The notes under the pieces are model-generated. The model ran no database searches and was not told the origin of the DNA. It saw only the letters and a list, made by a program, of their open reading frames with translations. Shown here piece after piece: positions 1 to 6,093 of a stretch of DNA of 11,028 nt (positions are counted from its first letter, which is position 1; each line of letters begins with the position of its first letter). A program made the translations under genes and the position numbers. This DNA comes from an uncultured Burkholderiales bacterium (GTDB lineage Bacteria; Pseudomonadota; Gammaproteobacteria; Burkholderiales; Burkholderiaceae_D), in assembly GCA_903904635.1 (NCBI GenBank), contig CAIVDH010000152.1, forward strand, positions 1 to 11,028. The letters run 5' to 3'.

Positions 1-99
1 ATTGTCTAGTAACAGACCGCCCAATACGGATTGCTCGGCCTCAATGGAATGAGGCGGTATCCTGAGTGAATCAACTTGCGGATCGACACGATTGTTCAT
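1..99 (-). CDS. dnaB: Replicative DNA helicase DnaB, N-terminal fragment
   Basis: Reading the minus strand from an ATG at 99 gives 33 codons that run off the window edge. The peptide contains IPPHSIEAEQSVLGGLLLDN, the conserved opening of the DnaB N-terminal domain in proteobacteria. DnaB is the hexameric 5'-3' helicase that unwinds DNA ahead of the replication fork. It is the usual downstream neighbour of rpsF-priB-rpsR-rplI in this group, which supports the call. An in-frame ATG also exists at 108 (three codons upstream), but it lies inside a perfect TATAAT, so the start at 99 is preferred. No Shine-Dalgarno precedes either ATG. The helicase core is outside the window, so integrity cannot be judged. 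Confidence 0.93.
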   Translation of the reverse strand, partial: MNNRVDPQVDSLRIPPHSIEAEQSVLGGLLLDN

Positions 100-112
100 G
101 GCGCGCATTATA
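100..112 (-). promoter_or_regulatory. Probable dnaB promoter -10 (TATAAT) and GC-rich discriminator
   Basis: On the minus strand a perfect TATAAT occupies 112 to 107 and is followed by GCGCGCC and then the dnaB ATG at 99. The usual 6-7 base distance puts transcription start on or next to the A of the ATG, which implies a leaderless message. I see no convincing -35 hexamer at 16-18 bases. The upstream rplI terminator means dnaB would need its own promoter, which fits. Confidence 0.5.
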
Positions 113-154
113 CCTGTTACCCAATGGCATAAGCCCTTCCGAGAGCACTCTAAA

Positions 155-197
155 TTACCGATTATGTTGATAATTTAAAATCACTTCAAATCGGTAA
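155..197. repeat. 9-bp perfect inverted repeat upstream of dnaB
   Basis: TTACCGATT at 155-163 and AATCGGTAA at 189-197 are exact reverse complements separated by 25 bases. A smaller TGAT/ATCA pair is nested in the AT-rich centre. It sits between the rplI terminator and the dnaB promoter. It could be a protein-binding site or a second weak hairpin; its function is unknown. Confidence 0.5.
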
Positions 198-214
198 CAC
201 AAGCCCGGAAAGAC

Positions 215-243
215 AAAAAAATAGCCGGGCAAGCCCGGCTATT
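215..243 (-). terminator. Intrinsic terminator of the rpsF-priB-rpsR-rplI operon
   Basis: AATAGCCGGGC at 220-230 and GCCCGGCTATT at 233-243 form an 11-bp, mostly GC stem with a tiny loop (the innermost pair probably opens). In the minus-strand transcript it is followed directly by a run of U (A at 215-221 on the plus strand). It lies 25 bases past the rplI stop. A weaker TTAAGC/GCTTAA hairpin (247-264) lies between the stop and this stem. Confidence 0.92.
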
Positions 244-267
244 GATTTAAGCAAAACGGCTTAATTA

Positions 268-720
268 TTAAGCATGTTCGCCAGTTACGACTACATTGAC
301 TTCGACTACGACGTCTGTATGCAACGCCACTGACAGAGGATGTTCGCCAACAGTCTTCAAAGGACCGGTAGGCATACGAACCTGCGCCTTGTCCAGCTTG
401 AAACCAAGCTTGCCCAATGATTCCGCGATGTCATGGTTGGTAACAGATCCAAACAAACGGCCATCAACGCCGGATTTTTGTGACACAGGTACTTTCATAC
501 CAGCGAGCTTCTCGCCTAATGCCTGCGCTTCGGCGAGCTTGGCCGCTGCTGCTTTTTCAAGCTCTGCACGCTTTGCTTCGAATTCAGCGATTGCCGTAGC
601 AGTAGCACGACGTGCCATACGCTGCGGAATCAGGAAGTTACGGGCATAGCCATCCTTGACGCGAACTACCTCACCGAGGTTGCCCAGATTTCCTACTTTT
701 TCCAATAAAATAATTTGCAT
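268..720 (-). CDS. rplI: 50S ribosomal protein L9
   Basis: The product is 150 residues, the normal length for bacterial L9. It begins [19 protein letters not shown] and continues with [13 protein letters not shown], the conserved N-terminal rRNA-binding domain. A long Ala/Glu/Lys-rich helix (about residues 42-75) links it to the C-terminal domain, which contains the [14 protein letters not shown] segment. L9 binds 23S rRNA near the base of the L1 stalk and contributes to reading-frame maintenance. The start ATG has a good ribosome-binding site, GGAG seven bases upstream. This is the last gene of the rpsF operon, 35 bases after rpsR, and it is followed by a strong intrinsic terminator. Confidence 0.98.
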   Translation of the reverse strand: MQIILLEKVGNLGNLGEVVRVKDGYARNFLIPQRMARRATATAIAEFEAKRAELEKAAAAKLAEAQALGEKLAGMKVPVSQKSGVDGRLFGSVTNHDIAESLGKLGFKLDKAQVRMPTGPLKTVGEHPLSVALHTDVVVEVNVVVTGEHA

Positions 721-755
721 TTTTTTCTCCAGAATTTGCTTGAGCCTTAGGCCGA

Positions 756-1040
756 TTATGCGTGATGCAGATCGGTGTAAGGCAACAGCGCGAGATAACG
801 CGCACGCTTGATCGCTGTATCAACCTGGCGCTGATAATGCGCGCTGGTACCGGTCAGACGGGCTGGCATAATCTTGCCGTTTTCCTGAACAAAATCTTTT
901 AAGGTATCTACGTCTTTGTAATCAACCTGATCCACTTTTGCTACAGTGAAGCGGCAGAATTTTTTACGCTTGAACAAAGGATTTTGCTGTTTGCGTTTCT
1001 CTTTAAGTTTGCTCTTGTCGAATTTTTTTCCGAATGCCAT
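756..1040 (-). CDS. rpsR: 30S ribosomal protein S18
   Basis: The 94-residue basic protein contains the S18 core: KKFCRFT near residue 27, then [30 protein letters not shown] and the C-terminal helix [14 protein letters not shown]18 joins the 30S platform together with S6 by binding the central domain of 16S rRNA. The N-terminal ~25 residues are Lys-rich and form the variable extension seen in this family. A clear CAGGAG ribosome-binding site precedes the ATG. The gene starts 18 bases after the priB stop and is part of the rpsF operon. Confidence 0.98.
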   Translation of the reverse strand: MAFGKKFDKSKLKEKRKQQNPLFKRKKFCRFTVAKVDQVDYKDVDTLKDFVQENGKIMPARLTGTSAHYQRQVDTAIKRARYLALLPYTDLHHA

Positions 1041-1058
1041 GGTTGGCTCCTGAATATG

Positions 1059-1373
1059 TTAAGTAATTGGTTCGAAATCTGTAAGGTGAAAAACTAAGCT
1101 TTTGCTGTTGCGATTTTTTCGGGCGATAAATCCGCTAAAACGGAATAAATGTCCCAATGGAGCTTGAATCAGCTTGCCGGCAATTTCGCCTGCAGCCAGC
1201 ATTGCGATTTCAAACTCAACCAATCGCTTGCTACCTGCTTCAAACTGTTCAGAATTGTGCAGCAATTTTGCTGCCACAATTTGTACTCCTGCCGGGCTGT
1301 AACGCACAATATCGCGCTCAGCCAGAATTGCAACACACTGAAAACTGTTTTTACCTGGCTCTGACAAAGACAC
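1059..1373 (-). CDS. priB: Primosomal replication protein N (PriB)
   Basis: This 104-residue protein fits PriB, a small single-stranded-DNA-binding OB-fold protein. PriB stabilises PriA on stalled forks and helps hand over to DnaT/DnaB during replication restart. Recognisable features are the opening strand QCVAILAERDIVRYSPAGV, a central FEIAMLAAGEIAG segment, and a closing FRFSGFIARKNRNSKSLVFHL like other betaproteobacterial PriB proteins. Position between rpsF and rpsR is diagnostic in this lineage. The start is GTG, only 9 bases after the rpsF stop, with a modest AGCGGAA upstream, so translational coupling to rpsF is likely. A TTG two codons further in is an alternative start. PriB sequences diverge quickly, so the identification rests partly on context. 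Confidence 0.9.
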   Translation of the reverse strand: MSLSEPGKNSFQCVAILAERDIVRYSPAGVQIVAAKLLHNSEQFEAGSKRLVEFEIAMLAAGEIAGKLIQAPLGHLFRFSGFIARKNRNSKSLVFHLTDFEPIT

Positions 1374-1382
1374 TTCCGCTTA

Positions 1383-1751
1383 TCAAGCGGCTGGTGCCTC
1401 GGTCCGCTGACTCTTCGCTGCATCTTCCTTGTGTACGCTCTTCATGATAGGTGAAGGCGCAGTCTCAGCCTTCTTCATGCGTACCGTCAGATGGCGCAAC
1501 ACAGCATCATTGAACTTGAAGCCAGTTTCGATTTCTAGCAGCGTCTCGCCATCGCATTCGATGTTCAGACACACGTAGTGAGCTTTTGCAAGCTTTTGAA
1601 TCATGTAGGCCATTTGACGACGGCCCCAATCCTCTACGCGATGCACTTTGCCGCCATGATTGGCAACAATACCTTTGTAACGCTCGATCATTGCAGGCAC
1701 TTGCTCGCTTTGATCGGGGTGAACGATAAATACTATTTCATAATGACGCAT
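1383..1751 (-). CDS. rpsF: 30S ribosomal protein S6
   Basis: The product (122 residues from the ATG at 1751) opens [19 protein letters not shown] and contains [24 protein letters not shown], both typical of S6. It ends in a Lys/Ala-rich variable tail from about residue 100. S6 forms a heterodimer with S18 on the 30S platform. A GTG one codon upstream would extend the frame, but AAGGAG ends five bases before the ATG and only two before the GTG, so the ATG is preferred. This is the first gene of the operon, preceded by a ~68-base leader with a hairpin that may bind the S6:S18 complex. Confidence 0.98.
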   Translation of the reverse strand: MRHYEIVFIVHPDQSEQVPAMIERYKGIVANHGGKVHRVEDWGRRQMAYMIQKLAKAHYVCLNIECDGETLLEIETGFKFNDAVLRHLTVRMKKAETAPSPIMKSVHKEDAAKSQRTEAPAA

Positions 1752-1781
1752 CACTTCTCCTTGTGGTCGGATTGAAAATCG

Positions 1782-1809
1782 CCCACCTCGGCGTCAAGAC
1801 GAGTGTGGG
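1782..1809 (-). promoter_or_regulatory. rpsF leader hairpin, candidate S6:S18 autoregulatory motif
   Basis: In the minus-strand transcript, CCCACaCTCG pairs with CGAGGTGGG through nine pairs with one bulged A, closing the loop TCTTGACGC. A CCG trinucleotide straddles the loop/stem border. The hairpin lies between the predicted transcription start and the ribosome-binding site. S6:S18 leader motifs with a conserved CCG are known upstream of rpsF in many bacteria and mimic the 16S rRNA site. The match here is structural and by position only. Confidence 0.5.
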
Positions 1810-1825
1810 AAGAGGAAAACCCGCG

Positions 1826-1854
1826 ATCATACGGGGAAAATGCTAATAACTCAA
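1826..1854 (-). promoter_or_regulatory. Promoter of the rpsF-priB-rpsR-rplI operon
   Basis: On the minus strand TTGAGT (1854 to 1849) and TATGAT (1831 to 1826) are separated by exactly 17 bases, a good sigma-70 layout. The discriminator after the -10 is GC-rich (CGCGGG), as is usual for ribosomal-protein promoters under growth-rate control. The start point would be near 1819, giving a leader of about 68 bases. Confidence 0.65.
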
Positions 1855-1891
1855 TGTCTTCAAGGCTTTATGCCCAATTAATAAGCGGGAA

Positions 1892-1919
1892 TTAGTAAAA
1901 TTCCCTTGCCTTTACAATA
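1892..1919 (+). promoter_or_regulatory. Candidate lexA promoter
   Basis: TACAAT (1914-1919) matches the -10 consensus at five of six positions, with a weak TTAGTA (1892-1897) 16 bases upstream. Transcription would start near 1926, inside the first LexA box, so bound repressor would block initiation. An alternative is TTGCCT (1906-1911) with TAAAAA (1928-1933). The choice between them is uncertain. Confidence 0.4.
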
Positions 1920-1922
1920 AAG

Positions 1923-1938
1923 CTGTATAAAAATACAG
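1923..1938. promoter_or_regulatory. LexA operator (SOS box) 1
   Basis: CTGTATAAAAATACAG is a perfect match to the CTGT-N8-ACAG LexA box with an AT-rich centre. It lies 44 bases before the lexA ATG and supports classic autoregulation. Confidence 0.95.
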
Positions 1939-1939
1939 G

Positions 1940-1955
1940 CTGTTTATATAAACAG
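1940..1955. promoter_or_regulatory. LexA operator (SOS box) 2
   Basis: CTGTTTATATAAACAG is a second perfect CTGT-N8-ACAG box and is fully palindromic. It begins one base after box 1 ends, so the centres are 17 bp apart. Paired boxes are typical of self-regulated lexA promoters. Confidence 0.95.
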
Positions 1956-1982
1956 CCCAAACCCTGGGCCTAGGAGCATTAC

Positions 1983-2648
1983 ATGATCAAGCTGACGGCC
2001 CGCCAGGAACAGATACTCGCTCTTATACGTGATGCCATAGAAAACACCGGCTTTCCTCCTACCAGGGCAGAAATAGCCAACGAAATGGGGTTTCGCTCCG
2101 CAAACGCCGCAGAAGAACACTTGCAGGCGCTGGCGCGCAAAGGCGCAATAGAAATTTCACCAGGCACTTCGCGCGGCATACGCTTGCTTGATCGCCCAGC
2201 TGACGGCAGCCGTCGGCATTTTGGTTCTGATCAGATGGTCTTGCCTCACCCTGAGCTGATGCAATTTTCTTTGCCACTAATCGGCCGGGTCGCAGCAGGC
2301 TCACCGATACTCGCGCAAGAACATATCTCTGCTACTTATCAGGTCGATCCTGGTTTATTTACTGCAAAGCCTGACTATCTGCTCAAGGTACGAGGCATGT
2401 CCATGCGGGACGCCGGCATACTTGATGGTGACTTGTTGGCGGTTAAAAAAACAGACTCAGCACGTGATGGCCAAATCGTAGTTGCGCGACTGGATGACGA
2501 AGTCACCGTTAAGCGATTCCGTAAGGTGGGCTCAGTGATAGAACTGTTGCCGGAAAACCCAGAATTCAAAACAATACGCGTTGAGCCCGGACGACATGAA
2601 TTTGCGCTGGAAGGATTGGCAGTGGGTCTATTGAGGGCTTGGGGTTAA
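1983..2648 (+). CDS. lexA: SOS-response repressor LexA
   Basis: The 221-residue protein has the LexA layout. An N-terminal winged helix-turn-helix (about residues 1-65, with [24 protein letters not shown] as the recognition region) is joined by a linker to the S24 self-cleaving domain. The cleavage site is Ala105-Gly106 in GRVAAGSP. The catalytic pair is Ser140 in RGMSM and Lys177 in DEVTVKRF. All are offset by 21 from the E. coli residues, consistent with a longer linker. LexA represses DNA-repair genes and cleaves itself when it meets RecA filaments on single-stranded DNA. TAGGAG seven bases before the ATG sets the start. Two perfect LexA boxes lie just upstream. The gene is divergent from rpsF and convergent with trmJ. 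Confidence 0.98.
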   Translation: MIKLTARQEQILALIRDAIENTGFPPTRAEIANEMGFRSANAAEEHLQALARKGAIEISPGTSRGIRLLDRPADGSRRHFGSDQMVLPHPELMQFSLPLIGRVAAGSPILAQEHISATYQVDPGLFTAKPDYLLKVRGMSMRDAGILDGDLLAVKKTDSARDGQIVVARLDDEVTVKRFRKVGSVIELLPENPEFKTIRVEPGRHEFALEGLAVGLLRAWG

Positions 2649-2673
2649 ATTTAATGGCACGGGATCGGTAGCC

Positions 2674-2696
2674 CTGTGATCGCAGCGCGATCACAG
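2674..2696. terminator. Hairpin between convergent lexA and trmJ
   Basis: CTGTGATCGC (2674-2683) and GCGATCACAG (2687-2696) form a perfect 10-bp stem with a three-base AGC loop, 25 bases after the lexA stop and 13 bases after the trmJ stop. Neither side has a real U-tract. It may still halt or protect both transcripts, but an ordinary intrinsic terminator is not proven. Confidence 0.5.
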
Positions 2697-2709
2697 CGTG
2701 TATTGACAA

Positions 2710-3468
2710 TCAGCGCACGTGTTTTTTCAAAATCTGATTAGCGATACCGCGCAAAATGTTCACTTCTTCGGTTTCCAAAGCAGTTCGTGCAAACATTCTG
2801 CGCAAACGTGGCATTAATTTTTTGGGCTGATCCGGGTCTAGAAACTCGATATCGATCAGTGCGTTTTCCAGATGCACAAACATGCCTTCAATCTGGTCTG
2901 AATTAGCCTGCTCTCCCTGAAATCCAATAACGCTAGACGCATCACCCTCTCCTATCGCAGCCATGCGACACTCATAGGCCATGATTTGTACAGCCTGCCC
3001 AAGGTTAAGTGATGAATAGGCCGGATTGGCTGGCACCTTGAGTAAAGCATTACATTTTTCCACATGCTCATTCGACAACCCAAAGCGCTCATTACCAAAC
3101 ACCAGTGCGGCCTTTACTTTGCCATCCATGACCAAGGATGCGGCCAATTCACGAGGCTGACGAATTGGTGGAGAAAATTCACGCAACCGCGCTGAAAAAG
3201 CACCGATAAAATTGTATCCGGCGATGGCTTCATCCAAAGTGCCAACCACGCGCGCATTTTCCAAAACATCTTGCGCGCCGCTGGCAAAGGCAATCGCTTC
3301 TTCATGGCGCTGGGCATCTGCTATGCGCGGATTGACCAGCACCAAATCTGAAAAGCCCATGGTTTTCATTGCGCGGGCGGCCGCACCGATATTGCCGGGC
3401 CGGCTGGTTTCAACCAGAACAAATCGCAGGCGCTCGAACAAAGGAATAGGGAATTGTGTCAGGTTCAT
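2710..3468 (-). CDS. trmJ: tRNA (cytidine/uridine-32-2'-O)-methyltransferase TrmJ
   Basis: The 252-residue protein is a SPOUT-class RNA methyltransferase of the TrmJ group. Motif 1 is ETSRPGNIGAAARAMKTMG (residues 20-38), with the Arg and Asn expected for catalysis and RNA binding. Motif 2 is ALVFGNERFGLSNE (121-134). Motif 3, PANPAYSSLNLGQAVQIMAYE (146-166), forms the trefoil knot that binds S-adenosylmethionine. The C-terminal ~85 residues are a helical extension typical of TrmJ. The enzyme methylates the 2'-OH of nucleotide 32 in the anticodon loop of several tRNAs. The start ATG has no clear Shine-Dalgarno, only an A/T-rich leader. The gene is divergent from suhB with 112 bases between; I could not assign a promoter for either gene there. 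Confidence 0.93.
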   Translation of the reverse strand: MNLTQFPIPLFERLRFVLVETSRPGNIGAAARAMKTMGFSDLVLVNPRIADAQRHEEAIAFASGAQDVLENARVVGTLDEAIAGYNFIGAFSARLREFSPPIRQPRELAASLVMDGKVKAALVFGNERFGLSNEHVEKCNALLKVPANPAYSSLNLGQAVQIMAYECRMAAIGEGDASSVIGFQGEQANSDQIEGMFVHLENALIDIEFLDPDQPKKLMPRLRRMFARTALETEEVNILRGIANQILKKHVR

Positions 3469-3580
3469 TTAAAATATCGACATTCTGCGGCTTGGTTCTA
3501 AATCAAACCGCTTCGCTCATTAATTCATCTTACAGTTGCACATAGACTAAACAGTCGGGTGCGATTTTAACGGAACAGCC

Positions 3581-4375
3581 ATGCATCCCATGATAAACAC
3601 CGCGGTTAAAGCCGCGCGTCGTGCAGCCGCGATTATCAATCGTGCGTCATTTGACATCGACCAAATCAGGGTCACACACAAAAATCACAATGATTTCGTC
3701 ACTGAAGTCGATCAGGCTGCAGAGCGTGCCATCATAGATGTACTGAAGCAAGCGTACCCTGATCATGCGATTCTGGCTGAAGAATCTGGCGCATCAGCCA
3801 ATCTGCATGATGAGAATGAAAACGTCTGGATCATAGACCCACTCGACGGCACCACCAACTTTATACATGGCTTTCCGCAGTATGCGGTATCTATTGCACT
3901 TCAACATCGCGGCCAGATTACACAAGCGGTGATTTACGACCCCACCCGCAACGAACTCTTTACCGCCACCAAAGGCGCAGGCGCATTCTTAAACGACAAA
4001 CGCATACGCGTGGCCAAGAGAGACAAACTCTCCGAAGCACTAATCGGCACAGGTTTTCCTTACAGCGACTTAAGTGGGCTAGATGAGTACCTGAAAATGT
4101 TCAAACTCATGACAGAAAAAACTGCCGGTCTCCGTAGACCGGGTGCTGCTGCGCTTGATCTTGCCTATGTTGCTGCCGGTCGTCTGGATGGCTTCTTTGA
4201 AAAGAAACTCAAACCATGGGATATTGCAGCAGGTTCATTGCTAGTGAGTGAAGCAGGCGGCATCGTTGCAAATTTTCATGGTGAAGCCGAGTATTTGTAC
4301 AAAGGCGATGTAATTGCAGGCTCACCAAAAATATTTAGCCAGATGCTCAATACCTTAACCGGATTTGCACGCTAA
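3581..4375 (+). CDS. suhB: Inositol-1-monophosphatase family protein SuhB
   Basis: The 264-residue protein carries the complete metal site of the inositol monophosphatase family: Glu67/Glu68 in AILAEESG, Asp86 and Asp89 in DPLDGTTNF, and Asp214 in [15 protein letters not shown]. The family hydrolyses myo-inositol monophosphates and related sugar phosphates with Mg2+. In E. coli SuhB also binds RNA polymerase and NusA and is part of the rRNA antitermination complex, which fits the ribosome-related neighbours; that role here is an inference. The ATG at 3581 gives [15 protein letters not shown], a usual family start; a second Met is at codon 4. The Shine-Dalgarno is weak (CGGA). No terminator is apparent after the stop. 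Confidence 0.94.
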   Translation: MHPMINTAVKAARRAAAIINRASFDIDQIRVTHKNHNDFVTEVDQAAERAIIDVLKQAYPDHAILAEESGASANLHDENENVWIIDPLDGTTNFIHGFPQYAVSIALQHRGQITQAVIYDPTRNELFTATKGAGAFLNDKRIRVAKRDKLSEALIGTGFPYSDLSGLDEYLKMFKLMTEKTAGLRRPGAAALDLAYVAAGRLDGFFEKKLKPWDIAAGSLLVSEAGGIVANFHGEAEYLYKGDVIAGSPKIFSQMLNTLTGFAR

Positions 4376-4467
4376 TCCAACTCGTATGTGACTGAGGCTT
4401 CGATAGCAACGTGGGCTTACGCGTAAATTAATCAATTACACAATCCCGCACCGGGAAAGCACTACGC

Positions 4468-4476
4468 TGCTATACT
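4468..4476 (+). promoter_or_regulatory. Candidate extended -10 promoter of rhlE
   Basis: TGCTATACT is an extended -10 element (TGN followed by TATACT, five of six matches). No good -35 is visible, which extended -10 promoters tolerate. Transcription would start near 4483 and give a leader of about 109 bases. Confidence 0.45.
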
Positions 4477-4538
4477 GCGCCAATGTAACGAGCTCTCCAG
4501 TCTTCTCGTCATCGCTTTACTCCTCCCGAATCACCTCT

Positions 4539-4573
4539 GGCCTGTGACTGGCGCCCTTAAGCGGTGGCAGGCC
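4539..4573 (+). promoter_or_regulatory. Hairpin in the rhlE leader
   Basis: GGCCTG (4539-4544) pairs with CAGGCC (4568-4573), with additional CGC/GCG pairing at 4552-4554 and 4561-4563 inside. It ends 18 bases before the rhlE ATG. Leaders of RNA-helicase genes are often structured and autoregulated, but I have no direct evidence of that here. Confidence 0.35.
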
Positions 4574-4591
4574 CAACCAAGAAAATATCTC

Positions 4592-5962
4592 ATGTCATTT
4601 GCTGAACTCGGCTTGTCCGAAACTATCGTGCGCGCTGTTGCCGAACACGGTTACACCATTCCTACTCCTATTCAGTTGCAAGCCATACCTGCTGTACTAA
4701 AAGGCGGCGATTTGCTCGCCGGTGCACAGACGGGCACAGGCAAGACCGCGGGCTTCACTCTGCCAGTATTGCAATTGCTCTCTTCAAGGCCACCACATGC
4801 TGGCGCACAGCGCGCAGTTCGCGCTTTGATTTTGACACCAACACGCGAGCTCGCGGCGCAAGTCGAAGAAAGCGTGCGCACTTACGGTAAGCATGTGAAA
4901 TTATCTTCCGCTGTGATTTTTGGTGGCGTTAACATCAATCCGCAAATACTGCGGCTAAAACAAGGCGTAGACATTCTGGTTGCCACGCCAGGACGTCTGC
5001 TTGATCTGTTACAGCAAGGCGCAGTCAATCTCAAATTTGTAGAAATTTTGATTCTGGATGAAGCCGACCGCATGTTAGATATGGGTTTTATCCGCGACAT
5101 ACGTAAAGTACTGGCAGTGCTGCCACCCAAGCGACAAAATCTTTTGTTTTCCGCTACCTTCTCCGATGAAATCAAGGCACTCGCAGATGGCTTACTAAAC
5201 AGCCCGGCAATGATAGAAGTAGCGCGTCGTAATTCAACCGTAGAAGTGATAGGCCAAAAAATTCATCCGGTCGATCGCGATCGTAAGCATGAACTATTGT
5301 CGTATCTGATTAAAGAACGTAACTGGTATCAGGTTTTAGTTTTCACTCGCACCAAGCATGGCGCCAACAAACTGGTTGAGCAATTAGGTAAGGCAGATAT
5401 TAGTGCACTTGCCATACATGGCAATAAAAGTCAGGCAGCGCGTACGCGTGCGCTTTCAGAATTCAAGGATGGCTCATTACAGGTATTGGTTGCAACTGAC
5501 ATCGCAGCGCGCGGCATCGATATTGATCAACTGCCCCATGTGGTCAACTATGACCTGCCTAATGTTCCTGAAGATTATGTGCATCGTATCGGCCGCACAG
5601 GCCGCGCTGGCTCCAGCGGCGAAGCAGTATCCCTGGTCTGCATAGATGAACGCGGCCTGTTGCATGACATTGAGCGCTTTATCAAGCGCGAGATCGCCAA
5701 CGAAGTTATACCGGGCTTTGAGCCAGATCCGAATGCAAAAGCGCAGCCCATACAGCTACGCAGCCAGGATCATAGCCGCGGCGGGCAGCCAGGTCGCTCA
5801 GGCGGCAACCGCTCACGCACGCAAGCTAAAAGTCCGGCAAAAAAAACGTCTGCCAATGCGCCGCGCAAACCATCCGGGCCGGGAAATCCTGCTTCACCCA
5901 ATCGGCGCACGCAAGCTGCCGGCGCGCCGGCATCGCGACCACGCCGTAATGTGCAAGGCTGA
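4592..5962 (+). CDS. rhlE: DEAD-box ATP-dependent RNA helicase RhlE
   Basis: The product is 456 residues from the ATG at 4592. All DEAD-box motifs are present in order: Q motif with PTPIQ (24-28), AQTGTGKT (45-52), PTREL (83-87), TPGR (132-135), DEAD (156-159), SAT (187-189), [10 protein letters not shown] (301-310) and HRIGRTGR (331-338). From about residue 395 the tail is low-complexity and basic (Arg, Ser, Gly, Pro, Lys), as in RhlE proteins, where it binds RNA non-specifically. The family remodels RNA and assists ribosome maturation and RNA decay. The frame could be opened 16 codons earlier by a GTG at 4544, but family proteins start MSFxxLGL and a leader hairpin overlaps that stretch, so 4592 is chosen. 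RhlE is the best subfamily; related DEAD-box paralogs are the alternative. Confidence 0.9.
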   Translation: MSFAELGLSETIVRAVAEHGYTIPTPIQLQAIPAVLKGGDLLAGAQTGTGKTAGFTLPVLQLLSSRPPHAGAQRAVRALILTPTRELAAQVEESVRTYGKHVKLSSAVIFGGVNINPQILRLKQGVDILVATPGRLLDLLQQGAVNLKFVEILILDEADRMLDMGFIRDIRKVLAVLPPKRQNLLFSATFSDEIKALADGLLNSPAMIEVARRNSTVEVIGQKIHPVDRDRKHELLSYLIKERNWYQVLVFTRTKHGANKLVEQLGKADISALAIHGNKSQAARTRALSEFKDGSLQVLVATDIAARGIDIDQLPHVVNYDLPNVPEDYVHRIGRTGRAGSSGEAVSLVCIDERGLLHDIERFIKREIANEVIPGFEPDPNAKAQPIQLRSQDHSRGGQPGRSGGNRSRTQAKSPAKKTSANAPRKPSGPGNPASPNRRTQAAGAPASRPRRNVQG

Positions 5963-5984
5963 TTAACCATCAGCCTGCATTACG
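5945..5984 (+). terminator. Long interrupted hairpin at the rhlE stop codon
   Basis: An 8-bp stem (AGGCTGAT 5956-5963 with ATCAGCCT 5969-5976, loop TAACC) is extended by a 7-bp outer stem (CGTAATG 5945-5951 with CATTACG 5978-5984) across a 4/1 internal loop. The rhlE stop codon lies in the stem. No U-tract follows, so this may be a 3'-end stabiliser or a Rho-linked end rather than a standard intrinsic terminator. Confidence 0.5.
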
Positions 5985-5996
5985 CTTACCTGACAT

Positions 5997-6028
5997 GCTG
6001 ATCAAATCAACACTACGGTTTGATCAGC
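5997..6028 (+). repeat. 10-bp perfect inverted repeat between rhlE and mutS
   Basis: GCTGATCAAA (5997-6006) and TTTGATCAGC (6019-6028) are exact reverse complements around a 12-base spacer. No T-run follows. It lies 14 bases before the candidate mutS -10 and shares the GCTGAT/ATCAGC words with the preceding hairpin. It could act as a transcript end for rhlE or as an operator for mutS. Confidence 0.55.
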
Positions 6029-6041
6029 CGCCGGCCAGCTG

Positions 6042-6050
6042 TGCTACATT
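6042..6050 (+). promoter_or_regulatory. Candidate extended -10 promoter of mutS
   Basis: TGCTACATT reads as an extended -10 (TGN plus TACATT, four of six matches). TTGATC at 6020-6025 could be a -35, but the 19-base spacing is long. Transcription would start near 6057 and give a leader of about 37 bases. Confidence 0.35.
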
Positions 6051-6093
6051 TTTGCCTTGCGCTTAACTCGCGCTCTCCTCCATTAAAACAAGC

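Noticed and set aside
296..649. A 117-codon plus-strand open frame opposite rplI
   Set aside because: rplI is certain on the other strand; this frame is Ser/Ala-rich shadow sequence with no ribosome-binding site.
2674..2696. Possible third LexA box (CTGT...ACAG)
   Set aside because: The half-sites are 15 bases apart instead of 8 and lie downstream of lexA, so this is a hairpin and not an SOS box.
4417..4426. TTACGCGTAA palindrome downstream of suhB
   Set aside because: Only 10 bp, no partner site and no clear relation to a promoter; expected by chance in a window this size.
4483..4488. ATGTAA start-stop at the predicted rhlE transcript start
   Set aside because: It sits exactly where transcription may begin, but a six-base word is too likely by chance to report as an element.
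4544..4591. A 16-residue N-terminal extension of RhlE from GTG 4544
   Set aside because: The family start is MSFxxLGL, the extension has no ribosome-binding site, and it overlaps a leader hairpin.
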